This document shows, in pieces, positions 44,142 to 52,147 of a stretch of DNA of 64,000 nucleotides. The stretch lies in NCBI GenBank assembly GCA_002309695.1, contig DBXV01000016.1, positions 158,917-222,916 on the forward strand, in the 5' to 3' direction. The stretch's first letter is position 1. Each line of letters begins with the position of its first letter. The translations under genes and the position numbers were made by a program. The stretch comes from Myxococcales bacterium UBA1203. GTDB lineage: Bacteria > Myxococcota > Myxococcia > Myxococcales > UBA5297. The notes beneath the pieces are model-generated. The model made no database searches. It worked only from the letters and a program-made list of their open reading frames with translations, and had not been told where the DNA came from.

Positions 44142-45785
44142 ATGAGCCAGTACAAGTCGTCCAATTCGTCCTCTCGTCTGTCCAGGGACTATGGCGACGA
44201 CGGCGGGAGTGCGGGGATGGGAGGCGCATCGAGGGGGCAGCGCCAGCCGCGCGCGCAGGCCGCCCGTTCCATGTCGGGCATTCATCAGGCTATCTCCCGC
44301 GAGCAGGTGGAGGTTCGCAAAGCGAAGCCTGCGGGCGCGAGCCGTGCGAGTGTCCCGGCGGACGACGACTGGAACTGGGAGGCACAGCCGGCGGCGTCCG
44401 ATTTTGATGAGCGGAACTCTTCCGCCGCGCAGCCGGCGCAGAAGCGGCGCAAAAAAAAGAGCGCGGCCGAGAGCGACAGTTATTCCGACGCGGAGATGTA
44501 TTCTTTCGGGGCTTCAGCGGGGCGGGGCGAGTCGCTGGAGGACGACGATGGGCCGAGCTTTGCCGAAGCGGGCACCAGAGTTCTCTCGGCCGATGAAGTC
44601 AGCGCGGGCACTTCCAGTTCTGAAGGCGCCGTCCGCCGCAAAAAGAAGCCGAAAGCCAGGCTGGCCGAGGCCGGCACCCAGATGCTGGATGCTCCTCAGT
44701 ATGACGACGAGTATTCAGACGGCGGCTCCGGCGGGCGCGGCTTTGCCGAGGTCGGCACGCAGATGCTGGATGCTCCCAAGTATGAGGATGAGTATTCGGG
44801 CGGCGGTTCCGGGAGCGGGTTCGCCAGCGCCGACACGGGAAGCATCGAGGCGCCGCAGTACGACGATGCCCAGTACGATGACGGCTATGCAGATTCGGGA
44901 CTGGGCGGCCGCGGCCAGCGCGGCTTTGCTGCGGCGGGCACGCAGATGCTGGATGCCCCCCAGTATGACGACGACGCGGGTGCCTCTCAGAACGGCGCGT
45001 TTTCGTCAGATTTCGCCCATGAGGGGACGAATCTCCTCGATATGAACGCTGCGGCGCTGGACCAGCCGCCGCCTCAACAGGGCGGCTTTGCCTGGCCTGT
45101 TTCGGATGCCCGCTCGGGAACTCAGACGCTGGATGCCGCTCTGGACGCGGGCCTCATGGAGACCCCGCAGGACAAGGCGCTGGGGGAAGACGGCGAGGAA
45201 AAGCCGAAAAATTTCGACGTTTCCGAAGATGCGACCATTGAAGTCGTCATTTGGAACCTGCTGCGCCAGATTGTTTACAACGTGGCCGTTTTCCTCCGCG
45301 ACCATGTGACCCCCCTGCGGGACAGTATGGATCGCTACATCGAGCGCTCGAAGGCGATTCAGGAAAACCAGAATGCCGCCATGTCTCCCCAGGGCCGCCG
45401 GCTCATGCGCGCCGCCACGGTGGCGACGGTGCTGTTTGTGACGGGACTTTCCGTATATGTCGTTTATGAGACAAAAAAGGAAAAGGTCCCGCCCATTGAG
45501 CTGGCCAAGCTGCTTTATCCGTATGGCCCCCATGACGGCAGTTTGAACGGAAAGCCTTTCGCCGGCTTTGTGAATGTGGATTTCAAATACCTGCAAAGGG
45601 AACCCTGCTCCGAGGGCCAGACACAGGCGAATTGTTTCGCCTATGAATATAAAGCCAGGAATCTGGAAAACTTTTCAGGAAAAATGATTATCGGCGTCAA
45701 TCAGAACGGCCATTGGATGCTGTTCAATCCGCCCAAAGATCTGGTGGTGGCGGCGCAGGCCAAGCGGCGTCCCAAGCGGAGATGA
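44142..45785 (+). CDS. Single-pass membrane protein with repeated Thr-x-x-Leu motifs
   Basis: A 547-residue protein of no recognised family. The first 423 residues are disordered, Ser/Gly/Asp/Tyr-rich and cytoplasmic. They carry a repeat built on G-T-x-x-L: GTRVL (Thr145), GTQML (Thr179, Thr206, Thr267), GTNLL (Thr296) and GTQTL (Thr327), with one degenerate unit (DTGSI, Thr232). Each GTQML is followed by D-A-P-x-Y-D/E-D, and the units are separated by about 27-60 residues. A conserved helix-like region follows (EDATIEVVIWNLLRQIVYNVAVFLRDHV, about 363-390). One transmembrane segment (424-443) and a C-terminal domain of about 100 residues outside the membrane complete it. The motifs look like phosphothreonine/FHA docking sites; the kinase is not in the window. 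Ribosome-binding site AGGTG precedes the ATG. Confidence 0.8.
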   Translation: MSQYKSSNSSSRLSRDYGDDGGSAGMGGASRGQRQPRAQAARSMSGIHQAISREQVEVRKAKPAGASRASVPADDDWNWEAQPAASDFDERNSSAAQPAQKRRKKKSAAESDSYSDAEMYSFGASAGRGESLEDDDGPSFAEAGTRVLSADEVSAGTSSSEGAVRRKKKPKARLAEAGTQMLDAPQYDDEYSDGGSGGRGFAEVGTQMLDAPKYEDEYSGGGSGSGFASADTGSIEAPQYDDAQYDDGYADSGLGGRGQRGFAAAGTQMLDAPQYDDDAGASQNGAFSSDFAHEGTNLLDMNAAALDQPPPQQGGFAWPVSDARSGTQTLDAALDAGLMETPQDKALGEDGEEKPKNFDVSEDATIEVVIWNLLRQIVYNVAVFLRDHVTPLRDSMDRYIERSKAIQENQNAAMSPQGRRLMRAATVATVLFVTGLSVYVVYETKKEKVPPIELAKLLYPYGPHDGSLNGKPFAGFVNVDFKYLQREPCSEGQTQANCFAYEYKARNLENFSGKMIIGVNQNGHWMLFNPPKDLVVAAQAKRRPKRR

Positions 45786-45905
45786 CGCCTCAGCTGACGC
45801 AGGAAATGATGGGGTGTTTTTTGGGGGTTGATGTGCGCTGGGAAATCCGGAGCGCATTTGAAAAAGCCCTTTTGAGGAAGCGTTTCAGAGGAAGCATAAG
45901 GAAGC

Positions 45906-46139
45906 ATGATGATGAGAAATGAGATGGACAAGCTGATGGATCAGGCCGGCAGTTCGCTCCCGTTCGCGGAGGGAAACACCGGATTTCCCGAGTTTTCCGA
46001 AAGCCCGGATTTCGTGGCGCTGTCTGGATCGGCACAGGGGGCGAAGCATGTGGACGAGCAGGCGTGGATGGATTCCAAGCTGCTGAGCCCCGAGGTTCGT
46101 CAGATGCTCCAGAGTGCCATGAAGTGTGCCAAGGCATGA
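45906..46139 (+). CDS. Small hypothetical protein
   Basis: A 77-residue acidic protein with no hydrophobic segment or known motif. It starts at three consecutive ATG codons (45906-45914) with AAGGA 3 nt before the first, a good ribosome-binding site for one of the later two. It ends in a helix (SKLLSPEVRQMLQSAMKCAKA). It sits 120 nt after the repeat protein and just before a strong terminator, as the last gene of that run. Coding potential is moderate. Confidence 0.55.
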   Translation: MMMRNEMDKLMDQAGSSLPFAEGNTGFPEFSESPDFVALSGSAQGAKHVDEQAWMDSKLLSPEVRQMLQSAMKCAKA

Positions 46140-46220
46140 CGTTTTGTGCGGCAGACGCTGAATGCCTCACGCCAGAAATACGGACTGGAAAGCAGAACCA
46201 GGAAGAAATGCAGCACTGCA

Positions 46221-46257
46221 GAGGGTCGGGCGCAGAGAGTGCGCCGACCCTCTTTCA
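46221..46257 (+). terminator. Intrinsic terminator upstream of dnaX
   Basis: A stem agagggtcgg/ccgaccctct, lengthened by gcgc pairing within, is followed by tttcatt. It separates the preceding plus-strand run from dnaX. Confidence 0.8.
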
Positions 46258-46319
46258 TTGTTCTCAAGGCGGGAATGCGGCTCCCTGCCGCGGGGACTTG
46301 AGAATGCGGGAAGTCTTCA

Positions 46320-47552
46320 ATGAGCTACGTCGTCCTCGCGCGGAAATACCGTCCCCAGTCGTTCGACTCGATGACGGGGCAGGAGCACATCGTCCGGACA
46401 CTGACCAATGCCATTGCGCAGGGGCGGGTGGCGCACGCCTATCTTTTTTGTGGTCCGCGAGGCGTGGGCAAGACCACGGCAGCCCGCGTGCTGGCCAGAG
46501 CACTGAATTGTGAGCATGGGCCGACCGCGACGCCCTGCGGCGTGTGCCAGGCGTGCCGGGACATCGCTGCGGGTGTCTCCCTCGATGTCAGCGAAATCGA
46601 CGGCGCCTCCAACAACGGCGTGGAGGACGTGCGGCAGATCCGCGAGCGCGTGACCTATCTGCCTCAGCGGGAGCGGCACAAAATCTACATCATCGACGAA
46701 GTTCACATGCTGACGACGCAGGCATTCAACGCGCTCTTAAAGACGCTGGAGGAGCCGCCCGAGCACGTGAAGTTCATCTTCGCCACGACCGAGCCGCAGA
46801 AGCTGCCGGACACGATTCTTTCGAGGTGTCAGCGCCACAACTTCCGGCGGATTCCTGCTGCATCCATGGCGAAGCGGCTGAATGAAATTCTGACGCTGGA
46901 GAACGCGCATCTTTCCGACAGGGCCGTGAGCCTGATTGTCCGGCAGTCCGAAGGGGGAATGCGGGACGCACTGTCCATGCTGGACATGGTTCTGTCCGCC
47001 TGCGGCAGTTCGCCTTCGGATGAGGATGTCGCGGAGGCGCTGGGGGCCATCGACCGGAATGCGGCGCAGACGCTGTGCGGGGCGCTGATTCAGCGGGACG
47101 CGGCCGCGATGCTCACGCAGGTCGAGGCGCTTTACTGCCGCGGCGTGGACTTCAAGCGGCTGTTCGAGGAGCTGGCCCTGCAGTTTCGCAATCTGCTGGT
47201 GGCCAGGTCCGTGTCTGATCCCGAGGCACGGAAAGCTGCGCTGGGGGATTTGGCGGACAGTGAGCGTGAGGCCGCTGTTGAGATGTCCAAAAACGTGGAC
47301 CCCGCTCAGCTCGCCCGGCTGTTTGACCTGGTTCACGGGGCGGTCTGGGACGTTTCCCGAGCGGCACAGCCCCGTCTGGCCGCCGAGGTGGCACTTCTCA
47401 AGGGCATCCATCTGGCGCCCAGTCAGTCGGTGGCTTCAGCCATCGCCCGCGTGGAGGCTTTGACGCGCCAGCTGACGGGCCCCGCAGTTCCGGGCAGTTC
47501 GGCTGTTTCTCCGATCTCTGCGCAGGCGAGGCCATTTCGCCCTTTTCACTGA
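46320..47552 (+). CDS. dnaX: DNA polymerase III subunit gamma/tau, short (gamma-like) form
   Basis: The zero-frame product is 410 residues. The AAA+ clamp-loader core has Walker A GPRGVGKTT (45-53), the zinc site Cys64, Cys73, Cys76, Cys79, Walker B IYIIDEVHML, sensor 1 FIFATTEPQKLPDTILSRC and the sensor 2 region SEGGMRDALSMLD. Domain III and its linker follow. The stop TGA (47550-47552) is preceded by CCT TTT CAC, directly after a slippery heptamer. A continuation in the -1 frame runs from 47546 to 48247. The short form would be a clamp-loader without the polymerase/helicase-binding tail. First gene of dnaX-ybaB-recR, a conserved recombination/replication cluster. Confidence 0.93.
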   Translation: MSYVVLARKYRPQSFDSMTGQEHIVRTLTNAIAQGRVAHAYLFCGPRGVGKTTAARVLARALNCEHGPTATPCGVCQACRDIAAGVSLDVSEIDGASNNGVEDVRQIRERVTYLPQRERHKIYIIDEVHMLTTQAFNALLKTLEEPPEHVKFIFATTEPQKLPDTILSRCQRHNFRRIPAASMAKRLNEILTLENAHLSDRAVSLIVRQSEGGMRDALSMLDMVLSACGSSPSDEDVAEALGAIDRNAAQTLCGALIQRDAAAMLTQVEALYCRGVDFKRLFEELALQFRNLLVARSVSDPEARKAALGDLADSEREAAVEMSKNVDPAQLARLFDLVHGAVWDVSRAAQPRLAAEVALLKGIHLAPSQSVASAIARVEALTRQLTGPAVPGSSAVSPISAQARPFRPFH

Positions 47553-47584
47553 AGCCGGCCGTTCAGGAAGACGCGGCGGCCGGC
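47540..47584 (+). promoter_or_regulatory. Programmed -1 ribosomal frameshift signal in dnaX
   Basis: Slippery heptamer C CCT TTT (47540-47546) is in the correct phase for X XXY YYZ slippage. A 7-nt spacer holding the zero-frame TGA follows. Then comes a perfect 7-bp GC stem, GCCGGCC (47554-47560) with GGCCGGC (47578-47584), with a 17-nt loop. Slippage moves ribosomes from TTT into TCA CTG AAG and the 233-residue extension. Confidence 0.8.
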
Positions 47585-48247
47585 GCAGACGGAGCGAATG
47601 TCAGGCAGGAATCTGCAAAGTTGCCGGCGCCGTCTCTGGTTCCATTGATGGAACAGACGGCGCCTTCTTCCGATGGCATGCCGTCGTCGCCCGAGGCCGG
47701 TTCGCCGTCTGCGTTGGCGGAAGAGGCAGCTGAATGCGCCGCACAGGCCGCACCTGTTTCTGGCAGAGAGGGACAAGCTGCTTTGGCCGAGATGTGGGCG
47801 CGCCTGGTGGCGGACACACGCTCCAGAAAGCAGACGTTTCTTGCCGGCGCTTTGAATCGGGCCTGCCTTCTCGATTTCAGAAATGGCATCGCCCGCATCG
47901 GCTTTACGTCGGACAGTCAGGCGGCCAGGAACGAAGCTGAGCACGCCGTCAGGGACATCGAGGCTTTTCTGACGGCGCAGGCAGGCCGTCCCGTGACGCT
48001 GATTTTCGAGAGCGCGGCGCCCGAACAGTCGGCGATGTCCATGGCTTCCCGCGAGCGTGCGCAGCGAGAGGACCGGGAGGACGCGCTGCGGAATGCCTGC
48101 CTCGATTCAGATGCGGTTCGCCTCGTGAAAAAGATGCTTGGCGCCTCTGTGTCTCAGGTGATGCCCAACATGGATTTCGGCTGCGCGCCCGGCGGGACCG
48201 CTTTCAATGATTTTGTGGTGGATGCGGATGACAGTGCCGATGACTGA
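47546..48247 (+). CDS. dnaX: DnaX C-terminal (tau-type) extension read in the -1 frame
   Basis: Reading continues in the -1 frame for 233 codons after the slippery site, giving a full product of about 642 residues. The first 70 residues are an Ala/Glu/Ser-rich linker. The folded remainder (about 47760-48180) has the tau-type shape: ALAEMWARLVADTRSRKQTFLAGALNRACLLDF, then beta strands and helix REREDALRNACLDSDAVRLVKKMLGA. A gene-finder would see a separate gene starting at TTG 47621, but no ribosome-binding site precedes it and it aligns with DnaX tails. This is the part expected to bind the polymerase core and helicase. Inference: the long form is made only by the -1 shift. Confidence 0.75.
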   Translation, partial: SLKPAVQEDAAAGADGANVRQESAKLPAPSLVPLMEQTAPSSDGMPSSPEAGSPSALAEEAAECAAQAAPVSGREGQAALAEMWARLVADTRSRKQTFLAGALNRACLLDFRNGIARIGFTSDSQAARNEAEHAVRDIEAFLTAQAGRPVTLIFESAAPEQSAMSMASRERAQREDREDALRNACLDSDAVRLVKKMLGASVSQVMPNMDFGCAPGGTAFNDFVVDADDSADD

Positions 48248-48461
48248 GCCGGGTGAACGAGGGCGGCCTGGCACAGCGCCATCAAGACGGGTGACTTTCG
48301 GGGAAAGCCCTGCGTAAGGCGCGCCGCCCTTTCCGCCGGGATGCACCGGCGGGTGAAGCAAAAACGAAGGGGCTGTCCAGCGGCGGCAGCCCCGATTTCT
48401 TTTGGCGGGAGTTCGTTTTTCCCGCCGCGATGTCCACAACCTCACAACAGGAGCGGTAAGC

Positions 48462-48779
48462 ATGCCCGGTATCGACGTCAATTTTTTCATTCGTCAGGCG
48501 AACAAACTGCAGAAGGAGCTGGAGGCAAAGCGGAGCGAGCTTGAGACCATCACCGTCGAAGGAAGTTCCGGCGGCGGGCTCGTCAAGGTCGTTGTCACCG
48601 GCGCTCAGCACCTTCAGTCCATTCACATCGATCCCAAGGCGCTGGAGGGCGGAGATGTCGCCATGCTGGAAGACCTGGTGATGGCTGCCATGAATCAGGG
48701 CCTCGATAATTCGCGGAACCTGATGAAGACCGAGCTGGAGAAGGTGTCCGGCGGCGTTCGGATTCCTGGACTGACCTGA
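48462..48779 (+). CDS. YbaB/EbfC family nucleoid-associated protein
   Basis: A 105-residue YbaB protein. Diagnostic segments are the N-terminal coiled coil (NFFIRQANKLQKELEAKRSELETI), SSGGGLVKVVVTGAQHLQSIHIDP, MLEDLVMAAMNQGLDNSRNLMKTELEKVSGG and PGL near the end. YbaB dimers bind DNA as tweezers and usually lie between dnaX and recR, as here. ATG 48462 has GGAGC upstream; the upstream in-frame region (from 48402) is not family sequence. The 214 nt between dnaX and this gene contain no other ORF. Confidence 0.93.
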   Translation: MPGIDVNFFIRQANKLQKELEAKRSELETITVEGSSGGGLVKVVVTGAQHLQSIHIDPKALEGGDVAMLEDLVMAAMNQGLDNSRNLMKTELEKVSGGVRIPGLT

Positions 48780-48808
48780 CAGAAGCGCGCGCTCAGCGAG
48801 CGGCGAAG

Positions 48809-48843
48809 TGCCTCTTCCGGCAGCTTTCGGAAGGGGCTTTTTC
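48809..48843 (+). terminator. Probable terminator between ybaB and recR
   Basis: A stem of about 9 bp with one wobble (gcctcttccg paired with cggaaggggc) and an 8-nt loop is followed by tttttc on the plus strand. Confidence 0.6.
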
Positions 48844-48959
48844 ATTGGGAGCACACGGAGCGCGGCCGCAGCCCCTGACTGCGGTGCCTCGTCGGCGTTC
48901 ACACCTGGGCATTCGCTCCCGGCATCCATCACCGGATTTGGCACCGGCACTTTGGAAAC

Positions 48960-49556
48960 ATGACACCCGAACCGCTTCAGCGACTGATTGTCGAGCTGGC
49001 CCGCCTGCCGGGCATTGGAGAGAAGACGGCCCAGCGGCTGGCTTTTCATCTTCTGCGCGCGCCGCCCGAGAACGCGCGGGCGCTGTCCGCCGCTATCGAT
49101 GAGGTGATGGATCAGGTCCGCATCTGTCCCGTCTGCTGCGCTCTGACCGGGGCGGGTGACTGTCCTCAGTGCAGCGACCCGAAGCGGGACAACCGCATCA
49201 TCTGCGTGGTCGAAAACGTCGCCGACATGCTGGCCGTGGAAAGGACGCGCGAATTTGGCGGGCGCTACCACGTGCTTCATGGCGTCCTCTCGCCGCTCGA
49301 CGGCATCGGCCCGGAGCAGCTGCACATCAAGGAACTGCTCAAAAGGCTTTCGTCCGGCACCGTCGAGGAGGTCATCGTCGCGACCAATCCGGACGTCGAG
49401 GGCGAGGTGACTGCGCTCTATCTGACCAAGCTGATTCGCCCGCTGGGGATTCGCGTGACGCGCATCGCTCAGGGCGTTCCCATGGGCGGCGACCTGGAAT
49501 TTGCGGATCAGGTGACGCTGGCGCGGGCGCTGGCCGGCCGTCAGGAGATTCCGTGA
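48960..49556 (+). CDS. recR: Recombination mediator RecR
   Basis: A 198-residue RecR of normal length. A helix-hairpin-helix (LPGIGEKTAQRLAFHLL, 16-32) precedes the zinc finger Cys56, Cys59, Cys68, Cys71. A Toprim domain follows (about 80-175; IICVVENVADMLAVERT, VEEVIVATNPDVEGEVTALYL), then a C-terminal segment ending in VTLARALAGR. With RecO it loads RecA at gaps. It lies in the dnaX-ybaB-recR order. Its stop overlaps the next ATG (TGATG), so the lipoprotein that follows is coupled to it. Confidence 0.96.
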   Translation: MTPEPLQRLIVELARLPGIGEKTAQRLAFHLLRAPPENARALSAAIDEVMDQVRICPVCCALTGAGDCPQCSDPKRDNRIICVVENVADMLAVERTREFGGRYHVLHGVLSPLDGIGPEQLHIKELLKRLSSGTVEEVIVATNPDVEGEVTALYLTKLIRPLGIRVTRIAQGVPMGGDLEFADQVTLARALAGRQEIP

Positions 49557-50143
49557 TGCGTCCTGGCATGGGTGAAAGAGGCAAGAGGCGCCCCGCCGCT
49601 TTCGCCGCCGCGGCTGCTCTGGTGATGGCTGCCGCGCCTTTGGGCTGTGACCGAATCGCTGGTCCGCAGGCCATGGTGGCGTCTGCGCTGACGGAGTCTG
49701 CGGGAGAGGGCCGCGTTCTGGAGGTTCCCGGATGCGGCGCGCTGACCATCCGCCGCGCGGTGTTTTCGCGGCTCCTCGTGAAGCCCGAGGGAAACGGCAT
49801 GGTCGCGGTGGCGACGGTCGATGCGGAGGCCGAAGTCGGCGGTGAGGGGACGCTCGTCAGCTATCTGGGGCTGGAGCGCGTGCCGTTTGCCTGTGATTCG
49901 GTCCGCTGCGCGCCCGTCAATTCTCCTCTCCCGTCTCTGGTTTCCCTGCTCTCTGCAGTGTGCGGCCGCCGCGGTGCGCGCGGTTCTGAGGAGGGAAGAG
50001 CGGACGATGAGAAAGTGTCGCGCTGGATCATTCGCGTTGACCGGGCACAGGCGGAAGTTCTGGAGGAGCGCGCCGGCCGCCGGGAGAGATTTGTCCTCAA
50101 AAACGAAAACGGCACTTTCAGCTTCGCCCCGGGCGTGTATTAG
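49556..50143 (+). CDS. Putative lipoprotein of unknown function
   Basis: A 195-residue protein. A basic N-terminus (MRPGMGERGKRRP), hydrophobic Ala-rich core and P-L-G-C (Cys31) suggest a lipoprotein signal, although Pro at -3 is atypical for a lipobox. The body is beta-like (CGALTIRRAVFSRLLVKPE, MVAVATVDAEAEVG) with a Cys pair (FACDSVRCAP) and a further Cys at about 142, plus a basic/acidic linker. It has no recognised domain. The ATG overlaps the recR stop by 1 nt, giving translational coupling. Transcription ends at a terminator 15-55 nt downstream. Confidence 0.7.
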   Translation: MRPGMGERGKRRPAAFAAAAALVMAAAPLGCDRIAGPQAMVASALTESAGEGRVLEVPGCGALTIRRAVFSRLLVKPEGNGMVAVATVDAEAEVGGEGTLVSYLGLERVPFACDSVRCAPVNSPLPSLVSLLSAVCGRRGARGSEEGRADDEKVSRWIIRVDRAQAEVLEERAGRRERFVLKNENGTFSFAPGVY

Positions 50144-50158
50144 GGGCCCGCTTTTTTG

Positions 50159-50198
50159 ACGGACGGCCGCCCTTTCGGTGGCCGTCCTGTGTTTTTTT
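50159..50198 (+). terminator. Intrinsic terminator after the recR-linked lipoprotein gene
   Basis: An 11-bp stem, ggacggccgcc/ggtggccgtcc with one mismatch or wobble, and a 5-nt loop, followed by tgtgttttttt. Confidence 0.85.
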
Positions 50199-50235
50199 CA
50201 TTGGGCAAGACCGCTTTTTTCAAAGGTTCCATCGA

Positions 50236-51189
50236 ATGTTTTCTCTGAAATTCATCTCCGGAAAATACCAGGGGGGCGAGTTTCCCCTCACGCCCGGCAA
50301 GCAGCTCATCATCGGCCGGTCCCCCGAATTGGAGCTGGCCCTGGTAGAGGACATGGTCAGCCGGAAGCACGCGAAGCTGACGGTGACGGACGACGGCCGC
50401 GTCTCCATTGAAGACCTGGGGTCGTCCAACGGGACTTTCGTCAACGGCGAGCAGATTGCCCGGCCGACGCGCCTCAAGGACGGGGACCGGATTCTCATCG
50501 GCACCTCCATCCTCAAGCTGGTCAAACTGGACGCGGCTCAGGTGCAGGCACAGCAGAGCGGGAAGGGAAGCTCGCGCCTGGCGACGCTGAAGCCGAATCT
50601 GGAGACGGTGGCCAAGGTCGCCAGCCAGCGGAAGACGCACCTGACCTCGGTGACGGGGCGCATTGAGGAGCTGGCGGTGGCCGACCTGCTTCAGCTCTTT
50701 GGCACGTCCCGCAAAAACGGCGTCCTGTGCCTCAGGCGCGACGACGGCGAGGAGGCGCGCATTTATCTGCGCCAGGGGCGCATCTATTACGCCCAGATCA
50801 GCTCTGCCCCGGGATGCGGGCCGCTGAAGAGCTTTCGGCGGATTCTGCGCTGGACGAGCGGCGATTTTGAGCTTCTGCCGCCCGATACGACGCGCTTCGA
50901 CGATGAACTGGATGAGTCCACCGACCAGCTGCTGCTGGGGGCGCATCACGAAATCGACGAGATCAACCGCATTCAGGAGAAGCTGCCGTTCACGACCAAA
51001 ATTCGTCCGGTTCGCCCGCTGGAGAAGCCTTTGCGGAACCTGACGCCGCAGCTCCTGGATACCTTCCAGCTCATCTACAACCACATCGGCACGATTCAGC
51101 AGGCGCTGGATTACGCCCGCCACAGCGACTTTGAGACCGCCCAGGCCATCGTGGAGCTGATGGAGGCGGGCTATCTCCAGAGGGCCTAG
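50236..51189 (+). CDS. FHA domain - DUF4388 (PATAN) signalling protein
   Basis: A 317-residue cytoplasmic protein. An N-terminal FHA domain (about 1-100) keeps the phosphothreonine-binding residues: Arg28 in GRS, Ser42-Arg43-x-His45 in VSRKHA, and Asn65 in SSNGTFVNG. A DUF4388/PATAN domain (about 140-260) follows: GRIEELAVADLLQLFGTSRKNGVLCLRR, EARIYLRQGRIYYAQ and FRRILRWTSGDFEL. A C-terminal helical part (about 265-317) ends in a helix that may dimerise. FHA plus PATAN is a common deltaproteobacterial adaptor architecture, usually serving Ser/Thr-kinase or gliding/motility signalling. ATG 50236 follows a short leader; no kinase or phosphatase is in the window. Candidate reader of the Thr-x-x-Leu motifs in the protein at 44142-45785. 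Confidence 0.9.
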   Translation: MFSLKFISGKYQGGEFPLTPGKQLIIGRSPELELALVEDMVSRKHAKLTVTDDGRVSIEDLGSSNGTFVNGEQIARPTRLKDGDRILIGTSILKLVKLDAAQVQAQQSGKGSSRLATLKPNLETVAKVASQRKTHLTSVTGRIEELAVADLLQLFGTSRKNGVLCLRRDDGEEARIYLRQGRIYYAQISSAPGCGPLKSFRRILRWTSGDFELLPPDTTRFDDELDESTDQLLLGAHHEIDEINRIQEKLPFTTKIRPVRPLEKPLRNLTPQLLDTFQLIYNHIGTIQQALDYARHSDFETAQAIVELMEAGYLQRA

Positions 51190-51337
51190 ATTTTCGGCCG
51201 TGTCATTTTTGTAAGTGCCAAAAGCGCCGGTCCGGAGAGCGCGTGCTGCACAGAGCGCTGTCGGATCGGCGCGGCGTTTTTGAGGAATGCGTCTTTTGGC
51301 GCGTCCTCGATGCGCGCTTTCCGCAGGGCTTTCGCAC

Positions 51338-52147
51338 ATGAGTGATTCAGAAAAAGAGACCAGAGATCAGAGGCAGGACGCCGCGCCCCGGCTGTCGATT
51401 GTCATTCCTGTCTTCAATGAGTCGGCCATTCTCGAAACGGCTGTCCGCGGCTTTCAGGCGGCCATTGAGGAGGCGCGGCTGGATGACGGCGCGGCCTACG
51501 AGCTGATTCTGGCGGAAAATGGCTCCACGGACGGCACCGGCGGCATCGCTGACCGCCTCGCGGCCGAGGACGCGCGGATACGTGCCATTCACGTGGGCGA
51601 GCCCAACTATGGCCGCGCGCTGAAGGAGGGCATCCTCGCCGCCCGGGGTGAATTCGTCCTCTGCGACGAAATCGACCTCTGTGACATCGACTTCCACAGC
51701 CGCGCTCTGTCGATTCTGGAGACGCGGGCCGCGGAACTGGTCGTGGGCAGCAAGGCTCTGGCGACGGCCAGCGACAAGAGGCCGCTGTTTCGGCGCGCCG
51801 GGACGCGGGTCATCAACGGGCTGCTCAGGGCGACGCTGGATTTCAAAGGGACGGACACGCATGGACTCAAGGCCTTCCGACGGGCGCCTCTGGCCGATGT
51901 GGTCGCTTCCTGCGTCGTGGAGAAGGACCTGTTCGCCAGCGAGTTTGTGATTCGCGCTGGGCGGATGGGAAGGCGGGTCACGGAGATTCCCGTCGAAGTT
52001 CACGAGAAGCGCCGGACGCCCATCAGCCTCATTCGCCGGGTGCCCAATGTGCTGCTCAATCTGGGGAAGCTCATCGTCACCATCCGCTGGAAAGAGATGC
52101 GGCAGAGGGCTGAGGGAAAGGGCGGCTCAGATCATGGCGAAGGCTGA
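51338..52147 (+). CDS. Family 2 glycosyltransferase
   Basis: A 269-residue GT2 enzyme of the dolichol-phosphate mannose synthase-like type. Motifs: LSIVIPVFNES (about 19-29), LILAENGSTDGTGGIAD, GYGRALKEGI-like NYGRALKEGILAARGEFVL with CDEIDLCD in place of the usual DADLQD (metal site), KGTDTHGLKAFRRAPL and the C-terminal basic stretch KRRTPISLIRRVPNVLLNL. It probably transfers a sugar from a nucleotide to a lipid carrier or glycan at the membrane. No membrane segment is seen. Start ATG 51338 is chosen (upstream open frame lacks signal). It overlaps the deacetylase gene by 14 nt, so they are coupled. Confidence 0.85.
   Translation: MSDSEKETRDQRQDAAPRLSIVIPVFNESAILETAVRGFQAAIEEARLDDGAAYELILAENGSTDGTGGIADRLAAEDARIRAIHVGEPNYGRALKEGILAARGEFVLCDEIDLCDIDFHSRALSILETRAAELVVGSKALATASDKRPLFRRAGTRVINGLLRATLDFKGTDTHGLKAFRRAPLADVVASCVVEKDLFASEFVIRAGRMGRRVTEIPVEVHEKRRTPISLIRRVPNVLLNLGKLIVTIRWKEMRQRAEGKGGSDHGEG

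Noticed and set aside
47553..47620. dnaX treated as a pseudogene broken by a frameshift
   Set aside because: The slippery heptamer, 7-nt spacer and perfect stem at the break point are better explained by programmed frameshifting; sequencing error remains possible and is stated as a refuting test.
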